A stretch of 31,320 nucleotides of DNA. It comes from Fidelibacterota bacterium TCS52 (GTDB lineage Bacteria > Fidelibacterota > Fidelibacteria > Fidelibacterales > Fidelibacteraceae). Every line of letters begins with the position of its first letter. The first letter of the stretch is position 1. Made by a program: the position numbers and the translations under genes. Shown here piece by piece: positions 26,068 to 31,320 of this stretch. The stretch is taken from NCBI GenBank assembly GCA_001577215.1, contig LSCC01000018.1:1-31320 (forward strand), read 5' to 3'. The notes under the pieces were generated by a model. The model saw only the letters and a list, made by a program, of their open reading frames with translations, did no database searches and was not told where the DNA came from.

Positions 26068-26988
26068 ATGACTGAAAATGAACCAATATTTATAAAAATG
26101 AAAAATATTATAAAAAACATCTTCAAAAGGAAAAGAAAACCGAGATTTAAAACAAGAAAAGAAAAGATCATTTATGAGATTAAGTCATGGGCTTATGTAT
26201 TAATTGCTGTTTATTTTATTCGGTCGGGTATAGTTTGTGCATATCAGATTCCAACCGGTTCAATGAAAAATACGATAAAAATTGGTGATTTTATTCTTGG
26301 AAATCAAATTGCTTATGGTATTAGAACTCCGGATTGGTTTGGTATCCCATTTACGAGGAAAGGTTTTTTTATTCCTCATTTAACTATTCCAACATTTAAT
26401 AAACCTAATTCTGGAGATATTGTAATTTTTGAATATCCTCTAGATCCTTGGACAAATTATGTTAAAAGATGTGTTGCTGGGCCTGGAGATTATTTAGAGA
26501 TAATTGATAAGAAGGTTTATGTAAATGGTGAAAGGTTTGAGGATCCAAAAAAATCAGTTATCGATTACGAGAATATTTTATCAAAAGATTACTCGGAACC
26601 TAATATTTTCCCGCATGGAAATGGAAACAAAGATCAATATCATAAAATATATATTCCCAAAGAGGGAGATACTTTAGATGTAAATGAAACAAATATCCAA
26701 ATTATTGCATATGTTGCTTATATGGATGGTAATAAAATAGAATATGGGATGGGCGCATTTTATTTAGATGGCGAACAAATAGAAAAATATATTGTAGAGC
26801 AGGATTATTATTTTATGATGGGTGATAATCGTGATAATAGTGCAGATAGTCGATATTGGGGATTTGTTCCGCAAAAATATATATTAGGAACTCCATTGGT
26901 TCGATATCTCTCTTGGGATAAAACAGTATCTTGGAGCAAGTTTTATAATAAAATTCGTTGGAAACAGATTTTTAGGCCGATGAGATAA
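26068..26988 (+). CDS. lepB: Signal peptidase I
   Basis: This inner-membrane serine protease removes signal peptides from exported proteins. The 306-residue form begins MTENEPIFIK, has one membrane segment (about residues 40-57, WAYVLIAVYFIRSGIVCAY), then the catalytic Ser65 in IPTGSMKNTI and Lys133 in YVKRCVAGPGD, and the conserved GDNRDNSADSRYWG box (about 252-265). I start at ATG 26068, supported by GAAAGGAAAAAT. A longer open frame from 25888 overlaps the previous gene by 116 bases and lacks such support. It is the last gene before a terminator at 27001. Its presence fits the many signal-peptide proteins here, including those leaving Gln as first residue. Confidence 0.96.
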   Translation: MTENEPIFIKMKNIIKNIFKRKRKPRFKTRKEKIIYEIKSWAYVLIAVYFIRSGIVCAYQIPTGSMKNTIKIGDFILGNQIAYGIRTPDWFGIPFTRKGFFIPHLTIPTFNKPNSGDIVIFEYPLDPWTNYVKRCVAGPGDYLEIIDKKVYVNGERFEDPKKSVIDYENILSKDYSEPNIFPHGNGNKDQYHKIYIPKEGDTLDVNETNIQIIAYVAYMDGNKIEYGMGAFYLDGEQIEKYIVEQDYYFMMGDNRDNSADSRYWGFVPQKYILGTPLVRYLSWDKTVSWSKFYNKIRWKQIFRPMR

Positions 26989-27000
26989 ATGGTAAATTAG

Positions 27001-27024
27001 CAAGGGAGCATGCTCTCTTGTTTT
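27001..27024 (+). terminator. Rho-independent terminator after lepB
   Basis: CAAGGGAG (27001-27008) pairs with CTCTCTTG (27013-27020) around CATG, with one G-U pair, followed by TTTT. It lies 12 bases after the lepB stop and closes the long housekeeping run. Confidence 0.75.
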
Positions 27025-27193
27025 GAATTGTGGCGAATTTTAACTAGTTAGATTTAAAAATACACAAATAAAATGGCTTCAAGCTAATAGATAATAAATA
27101 AAGATTTGTATTATATAATTGATTATCGCATATAAATTAACGATTTTAAAATTGATATTATTTAGTTATGATAAATGTATTGATTTAAAAAAG

Positions 27194-27286
27194 CGGAGAG
27201 GCCGGGATTCGAACCCGGGGTACAAGCATTAAACCCGTACAACTGCTTAGCAGGCAGCCGCCTTCAGCCAACTCGGCCACCTCTCC
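27194..27286 (-). tRNA. tRNA-Ser (anticodon GCU)
   Basis: On the minus strand the acceptor arms GGAGAGG (27286-27280) and CCTCTCC (27201-27195) pair fully, with discriminator G at 27194. The D-arm follows TGGCCGAGTTGGCTGAAGGC. The anticodon stem GCTGC/GCAGT encloses loop CTGCTAA, giving anticodon GCU. A long variable arm with GTAC/GTAC stem, typical of class II tRNA-Ser, precedes the T-arm CCGGGTTCGAATCCCGG. CCA is not encoded. A T-run follows on the minus strand (TTTTTT), a likely terminator. It is the only intact minus-strand gene inside the window. Confidence 0.97.
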
Positions 27287-27419
27287 AATTACTTTTTCAA
27301 CAAACGCCTAAATATATAATTCTTATTCATAAATTACAATTATTTTATTTGATAAATTGAAAATATTTTATAAATTTTAATATAAAGATGAGAAATATTA
27401 AGAATTAAGGAGGATCGTT

Positions 27420-27929
27420 ATGAGGGAAAAAATAGAAACATTTTCTGAGCTTAATTTGACATTGAAAAATTTGTATAAGAACGGTTTGTTATTAATGTCC
27501 GGAGAAAGTGGAAATCCCATGGCAATTGGCTGGGGAACGGTTGGGGTAGTTTGGCATAAATCAATTTTTACAATTTTGGTCAGACCTTCTCGTTATTCAT
27601 TTAAACTTATTGAAGAATTACCGGAATTCACTGTAAATGTTCCAACTCCGGAATTGAAAAAAGAAGTTGCATACTGTGGAACATATTCAGGTCGTGATGT
27701 TAATAAGATCGAAAAATGCAATTTTAATCTCGGTAAATCAAATAATATTTCTGTGCCATATATTAAAGAGTGTCCAATTCATTATGAATGTAGGATCGTA
27801 AATAAAAATGATATTATTAATAGTGAATTAGAAAAAAACATTATTGATAAATATTATATTCAAGGTGATTATCATTCTGTTTATTTTGGTGAAATTTTAG
27901 GTGTTTATAAAGAAAAAAAGGGAGAATAA
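27420..27929 (+). CDS. Flavin reductase-like domain protein
   Basis: The 169-residue protein has the fold signature of the flavin reductase-like, FMN-binding split-barrel family: GLLLMSGESGNPMAIGWGTVGVVWHKSIFTILVRPSRYSFKLIEE, then EFTVNVP and a YCGTYSGRDVNK segment where family members contact FMN. Such proteins bind FMN and act as NAD(P)H:flavin reductases or as redox proteins in anaerobes; the precise reaction is not visible. A near-perfect Shine-Dalgarno (TAAGGAGGATC) precedes ATG 27420, suggesting strong translation. It ends one base before the kbl ATG, with kbl's ribosome site inside its last codons, so the two are cotranscribed. Confidence 0.85.
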   Translation: MREKIETFSELNLTLKNLYKNGLLLMSGESGNPMAIGWGTVGVVWHKSIFTILVRPSRYSFKLIEELPEFTVNVPTPELKKEVAYCGTYSGRDVNKIEKCNFNLGKSNNISVPYIKECPIHYECRIVNKNDIINSELEKNIIDKYYIQGDYHSVYFGEILGVYKEKKGE

Positions 27930-27930
27930 A

Positions 27931-29118
27931 ATGATCGGAAAAATGAAAAAAGATTTTCAAGAGATGTTTGTTGATCTAAAGAAAAATGGTTTGTATAAAG
28001 ATGAAAGAGTTATTACATCTCCACAAGGATCTGGAATTAGTGTATCTACAGGTGAAAATGTATTGAATTTTTGTTCTAATAATTACTTGGGATTGGCAAA
28101 TCACCCCAAAGTGATCGAAGCAGCAAAAGAGATCATGGATGAATGGGGATATGGATTGTCTTCCGTTAGATTTATTTGTGGAACTCAAGAGATCCATAAG
28201 CGACTTGAGAAAAAGATATCTGATTTTTTAGGCACAGAAGATACGATTTTATATGCTGCATGTTTTGATGCAAATGGTGGGGTTTTCGAACCTTTATTAG
28301 ATAAAGATTCGGCAATAATATCTGACGAATTAAATCATGCTTCAATTATTGACGGTGTACGACTTTGTAAAGCACAAAGATATCGTTACAGTCATTCTGA
28401 TATGAATGAGTTAGAAAATATGCTCAAACAAGCGCAATCTGCAAAATATAAAATGATCGTTACGGACGGTGTATTCTCTATGGATGGCGATATTGCAAAA
28501 CTTGATGAAATTTGTGATCTAGCAGAAAAATATGATTCGCTTGTAATGGTTGATGATTCTCATGCAACTGGATATATAGGTAAAAATGGGCGAGGAACAC
28601 ATGAATTTAATGACGTAATGGGTAGAATAGATATTATTACAACTACATTTGGTAAGGCACTTGGTGGTGCATCGGGTGGTTGTACTTCAGGTAAAAAAGA
28701 AATAATAGAAATGTTGCGACAAAGATCAAGGCCATATTTATTTTCGAATACATTAGCACCTGCAGTTGTAGGTGCAACCTTGAAAGTTATGGAAATGTTA
28801 AACGAATCTTCAGAATTGATCACGACGTTGAAACAAAATGCGAAAGATTTTAGAAAACAGATGGAAGATGCTGGTTTTGATATTGTAAAAGGAAATACGG
28901 CAATTGTTCCTGTAATGCTTTATGACGAAGTAACAGCTTTGAAAATGGCGGATTCGCTTTTAAAAGAGGGTATCTATGTTATAGGATTTGTCTATCCTGT
29001 TGTACCAAAAGGGAAGGCACGAATAAGAGTTCAACTCTCTGCTGCACATTCAAAAGATGATGTGAATAAAGCAGTAAATGCATTTATGAAAATTGGGAAA
29101 GAGTTGAAAATTATATAA
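27931..29118 (+). CDS. kbl: 2-amino-3-ketobutyrate CoA ligase (glycine C-acetyltransferase)
   Basis: This PLP enzyme of the alpha-oxoamine synthase family cleaves 2-amino-3-ketobutyrate with CoA to glycine and acetyl-CoA in threonine catabolism. The 395-residue length matches Kbl. Signatures are NFCSNNYLGLANHPKV (46-61), DELNHASIIDGVRL (132-145), VDDSHATGYIGKNGRGTHE (207-225) and TTTFGKALGGASGG with PLP lysine K242. I start at ATG 27931 after GGGAGAA, which gives the usual N-terminus; the reading frame opens 30 bases earlier. Related enzymes (BioF, serine palmitoyltransferase) share the fold, but the N-terminal pattern fits Kbl best. The usual partner threonine dehydrogenase is not in the window. 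Confidence 0.93.
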   Translation: MIGKMKKDFQEMFVDLKKNGLYKDERVITSPQGSGISVSTGENVLNFCSNNYLGLANHPKVIEAAKEIMDEWGYGLSSVRFICGTQEIHKRLEKKISDFLGTEDTILYAACFDANGGVFEPLLDKDSAIISDELNHASIIDGVRLCKAQRYRYSHSDMNELENMLKQAQSAKYKMIVTDGVFSMDGDIAKLDEICDLAEKYDSLVMVDDSHATGYIGKNGRGTHEFNDVMGRIDIITTTFGKALGGASGGCTSGKKEIIEMLRQRSRPYLFSNTLAPAVVGATLKVMEMLNESSELITTLKQNAKDFRKQMEDAGFDIVKGNTAIVPVMLYDEVTALKMADSLLKEGIYVIGFVYPVVPKGKARIRVQLSAAHSKDDVNKAVNAFMKIGKELKII

Positions 29119-29135
29119 ATTGTGAATTATGGAGT

Positions 29136-29154
29136 GCATTAACCGTGTTAATGC
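29136..29154. repeat. Palindrome GCATTAAC-CGT-GTTAATGC
   Basis: This is a perfect 8-bp stem with 3-base loop, 18 bases after the kbl stop. No U-run follows, so it is a poor intrinsic terminator. It could be a REP-like palindrome related to the RAYT remnant at 30621, or simply a transcript-end stabiliser. Confidence 0.5.
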
Positions 29155-29164
29155 GATGGAATAA

Positions 29165-29275
29165 CCTTGACTTTGTGTAGAAATATTTGGAAAATAGCCC
29201 TGACTTTGTGTAGAAAAATAGTAAAATATCCTTGACTTTGTGTAAATATATTGTTATAATATCCTTGACTTTGTG
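29165..29275 (+). repeat. Four tandem copies of a roughly 33-bp promoter-like repeat
   Basis: Copies of YCTTGACTTTGTGTAG-like sequence start at 29165, 29198 (CCCTGAC variant), 29230 and 29263, at steps of 33, 32 and 33 bases. The TGACTTTGTG core is invariant, while the remainder of each unit is AT-rich and divergent. The last copy runs into the ATPase ribosome-binding site. No other copies were noticed in the window. Confidence 0.85.
29232..29260 (+). promoter_or_regulatory. Near-consensus sigma70 promoter for the ATPase gene
   Basis: TTGACT at 29232-29237 and TATAAT at 29255-29260 are separated by exactly 17 bases. This gives an expected transcript start about 29267, some 18 bases before the ATG at 29285. 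It lies within the third repeat copy. The first copy has TTGACT plus GAAAAT at the same spacing, and the second CTGACT plus TAAAAT at spacing 16, so the repeat unit itself may be a promoter. Confidence 0.6.
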
Positions 29276-29284
29276 CGAGGAGCG

Positions 29285-30628
29285 ATGTTTAAACGAAAAA
29301 TATTAGACGAATTAAATAAGTGGAAAGATAAAAGTGATAGGAAACCTCTTGTAATCAGAGGTGCTCGTCAAGTTGGTAAAACAACGGTTGTAAATTTATT
29401 TTCAAAGCAGTTTGATAAGTATATTTATCTAAATTTAGAAAATTCTGAAGATAGAGAAATCTTTGAGAGTAATTTATCTTTTGACAAATTATTAGAAGCA
29501 ATATTTTTTTTGAAGAATGTAAAAAAGAATTCAGGAACAATTCTAATATTTATAGATGAAATTCAAAATGTTTCGAATGCTGTTACACAATTACGATATT
29601 TTTATGAAAAAGCAAAAGATTTGTTCGTAATTTCTGCAGGGTCATTATTAGAGACATTATTGGATAAAAATATTAATTTTCCAGTTGGAAGAGTCGAATA
29701 TTTGGTTTTAAAACCATTGTCTTTTGAGGAATTTTTGTTGGCAATTGGTGAAGCTCCGGCAGTTGAAATGTTAAATACGATTCCTTTACCTGATTTTGCT
29801 CATAAAAAATTATTAGGATTATTTCACCGTTTTGTTTTAATTGGTGGAATGCCGGAAGTTGTAAAAAAATATACAGAAACAGATGATTTATTATCAATTA
29901 ATACGATATATGATAGTTTGATCACTTCTTATTTGGATGATGTGGAAAAATATTATTCTACAAATAAGAATAGATCAATAATTAGATATGTTATAAATAA
30001 TTCATTTTATGAAGCAGGAAATCGTGTCAAATTTCAAGGTTTTGGAAAGTCAAATTATAAATCACGAGAAATAAGTGAAGCATTGCAATTACTTGAGAAA
30101 ACATTTTTATTATATTTGATTTATCCAACGACAAATATTAATATTCCAATAATACCAAACAGAAAGAAATCTCCACGACTTCAATTATTAGATACTGGAT
30201 TGTTGAATTATTTTTTAGGTGTAAACGAGGATATTTTTAAAGCAACTGATATAAATAATATTTATAAAGGAAAAATATCAGAACATATTGTAGGACAAGA
30301 ATTACTGTCAACAAGTTTTTCATTTTTATATAAATTGCATTTTTGGGTTAAGGAAAAGAAACAATCAAATGCAGAAATTGATTTTATAATTCAATATAAA
30401 AATAATGTTATTCCGATTGAAGTAAAGTCAGGGAAAACAGGTCGTCTTCGTTCTTTGCATCAGTTCATGGATCAATCATCTCATAAAATTGCTGTAAGAT
30501 TGTATGCAGAAAAAGTAAATATTGAAGATACACAGACAATAAATAAAACTAATTTCAAATTACTGAATTTGCCATATTTTTTAGCATCAAAAATTGAAAA
30601 ATATTTGGAATGGATGAGTAATGAATGA
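29285..30628 (+). CDS. AAA ATPase with C-terminal DUF4143 domain
   Basis: This 447-residue protein belongs to the widespread ATPase/DUF4143 family. The N-terminus FKRKILDELNKWKDK leads to Walker A GARQVGKTT (residues 26-34) and Walker B ILIFIDEIQ (D91, E92). The C-terminal DUF4143 part includes KISEHIVGQELL and a PD-(D/E)XK-like nuclease signature AEIDFII...PIEVKSG (about 370-387). The family's biological role is not settled; it is often multicopy and found near mobile DNA. I start at ATG 29285 (GAGGAG just upstream); the frame opens at GTG 29273 inside a repeat. Four 33-bp repeats precede the gene, and its last 8 bases overlap the RAYT remnant. Confidence 0.88.
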   Translation: MFKRKILDELNKWKDKSDRKPLVIRGARQVGKTTVVNLFSKQFDKYIYLNLENSEDREIFESNLSFDKLLEAIFFLKNVKKNSGTILIFIDEIQNVSNAVTQLRYFYEKAKDLFVISAGSLLETLLDKNINFPVGRVEYLVLKPLSFEEFLLAIGEAPAVEMLNTIPLPDFAHKKLLGLFHRFVLIGGMPEVVKKYTETDDLLSINTIYDSLITSYLDDVEKYYSTNKNRSIIRYVINNSFYEAGNRVKFQGFGKSNYKSREISEALQLLEKTFLLYLIYPTTNINIPIIPNRKKSPRLQLLDTGLLNYFLGVNEDIFKATDINNIYKGKISEHIVGQELLSTSFSFLYKLHFWVKEKKQSNAEIDFIIQYKNNVIPIEVKSGKTGRLRSLHQFMDQSSHKIAVRLYAEKVNIEDTQTINKTNFKLLNLPYFLASKIEKYLEWMSNE

Positions 30629-30749
30629 TAAATTATGGCAACGCAATTATTGGGATAGAATTATTCGCAACGACAAAGAATATGAACGGATTGTGGAATA
30701 TATTCAAAATAATCCAATCAATTGGGAACAAGATTCGTTGAATGTTTAA
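30621..30749 (+). pseudogene. C-terminal remnant of a REP-associated tyrosine transposase (RAYT)
   Basis: The 42-codon reading frame contains KLWQRNYWDRIIRNDKEYER and VEYIQNNPINWEQD, the highly recognisable C-terminal end of RAYT/IS200-like Y1 transposases (LWQRNYYE.IIRN...YI.NNP..W..D). The HUH domain and everything upstream are absent, replaced by the end of the DUF4143 ATPase gene, which overlaps it by 8 bases. It is therefore a truncated copy, unlikely to be active. Full-length RAYTs mobilise palindromic REP sequences, and REP-like palindromes occur at 12669-12757 and possibly 29136. The ATG at 30621 is only the first Met of the fragment. Confidence 0.82.
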
Positions 30750-30994
30750 AATTCTCATTTGAATAGGCAAAAAAGAATTGATAAAGATTTTGGGTTTAAA
30801 AAAATAATTTGGTAAACTGTTATATGATCAATTGTAAGGGGGAAAATAAAAATAATTATGTTTATATATCCAAATTGGCTGTATAAACACAATGAATATA
30901 TATAAGTTGTAGGGCATAAAAAGAAAAAAATGTATAACATGAATAGTAATAAAGAATTAACCAATACCAGCCAACTGATATTAGGTAGTCATAG

Positions 30995-31015
30995 AAAGCA
31001 ACAATTGCTTTTTTT
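30995..31015 (+). terminator. Hairpin with T-run in the gene-poor stretch
   Basis: AAAGCAA (30995-31001) pairs with TTGCTTT (31005-31011) around CAA, followed by TTTT. It looks like a rho-independent terminator, but I find no convincing gene between 30750 and 30994. It may end the ATPase transcript or an unrecognised small RNA. Nothing else is identifiable in 30750-31159. Confidence 0.5.
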
Positions 31016-31159
31016 ATTAATAAACCTAATCTTATGTTAGCCGTGTATAAAATACAAAAAGAACTATTATGTCAAAAACATTTAGTTATTAACAATGTAG
31101 TTTCAAAAGTTTTATGAAAAAATTAAAAGAATTTTTAAATATTCAACAAAGAAAAAAAA

Positions 31160-31320
31160 ATGATTAAACGAACTAATATGACTTATACGTTAGCAACATT
31201 TTCGCTTATGTTGACTCTGACATTTCTTGCTTTTCCCGCAGCAGCCAACGCGGCAACCTATTATGTTGCTACAGATGGCTCAAATACATCTCCGTATGAT
31301 ACATGGGATAAAGCCGCGAC
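31160..31320 (+). CDS. Start of a secreted protein, probable parallel beta-helix family (3' end outside window)
   Basis: The 53 visible codons begin MIKRTNMTYTLATFSLMLTL and end a signal peptide near AAANA, with mature sequence ATYYVATDGSNTSPYDTWDK. YYVATDGSN...YDTWDKAAT is a common first strand of secreted right-handed beta-helix (pectate-lyase-like) repeat proteins. Base composition is distinct: by my count 59 of the last 130 bases (31191-31320) are G or C, about 45%, against roughly 30% elsewhere, with codons such as GCG, CCC and GCC that neighbours avoid. Recent transfer is likely. No good Shine-Dalgarno is seen before ATG 31160; ATG at 31178 is an alternative. Function beyond the first strand is unknown. 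Confidence 0.7.
   Translation, partial: MIKRTNMTYTLATFSLMLTLTFLAFPAAANAATYYVATDGSNTSPYDTWDKAA

Noticed and set aside
29165..29275. Possible short CRISPR array
   Set aside because: Repeat cores are only about 13-16 bases, intervening segments are short, AT-rich and promoter-like, there are no unique spacers, and no cas gene is present.
30858..30905. 15-codon frame after a GGGGGA stretch
   Set aside because: The purine run is about 15 bases from the ATG, too far for a ribosome site, and the peptide shows nothing distinctive.
30755..30964. Minus-strand 69-codon hydrophobic frame
   Set aside because: The composition (Ile, Leu, Phe, Tyr) is what random AT-rich DNA gives; no ribosome site, and no membrane-protein family recognised.

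Overview
The window is strongly AT-rich (roughly 30% G+C by eye) and nearly all genes read left to right. It looks like chromosomal DNA of an uncultured member of the FCB superphylum. The main evidence is a SprA-type outer-membrane translocon protein, a PorV/PorQ-family protein, a protein with a type IX secretion (T9SS) C-terminal sorting domain, a glutaminyl cyclase and a BtuB/BtuG-like pair. Clear Shine-Dalgarno sequences precede many genes (for example TAAGGAGG at about 27409 and AAAGGAG at 13061). That is unlike typical Bacteroidota and points to a relative such as Cloacimonadota, Marinimicrobia or Delongbacteria. The phylum is an inference and I cannot fix it from sequence alone.

Layout. 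1-197 (minus) is the start of an RRM RNA-binding protein, with two inverted repeats in its leader. 684-1274 encodes the RdgB/HAM1 nucleotide-pool sanitiser. 1405-12617 is a tight six-gene run: SprA, glutaminyl cyclase (M28 fold), a lipoprotein, a beta-propeller with a T9SS sorting tail, a PorV-like barrel and a second small barrel, closed by a terminator. It reads as a secretion module holding translocon, N-terminal modification enzyme, shuttle and one cargo. 12618-13076 holds the terminator, two inverted REP-like palindromes and a cobalamin riboswitch. The riboswitch leads into 13077-16175, a BtuB-type TonB-dependent receptor and a BtuG-like surface lipoprotein, which together form a vitamin B12 capture operon.

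16402-26988 is a codirectional housekeeping run: MazG, a stand-alone homocysteine methyltransferase domain (possible B12 link), glycogen synthase, a GmhB-like phosphatase, D-Ala-D-Ala ligase, cysteinyl-tRNA synthetase, a large peptidase/TolB-propeller/Omp85-like fusion and signal peptidase I, followed by a terminator. A tRNA-Ser(GCU) lies on the minus strand at 27194-27286. 27420-29118 is a flavin-reductase-like gene plus 2-amino-3-ketobutyrate CoA ligase.

The right end (29119-31320) is accessory. It has a palindrome, four copies of a roughly 33-bp repeat that includes a near-consensus sigma70 promoter, a DUF4143-type AAA ATPase, the C-terminal remnant of a REP-associated tyrosine transposase (RAYT), a gene-poor stretch, and the start of a secreted protein whose G+C (about 45%) is far above its surroundings.

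The strongest second-look items are the T9SS-like operon with its two unassigned proteins, the B12 operon, the REP-like pair with compensatory changes together with the RAYT remnant, the periodic promoter repeats before the ATPase, and the peptidase-propeller-barrel fusion.
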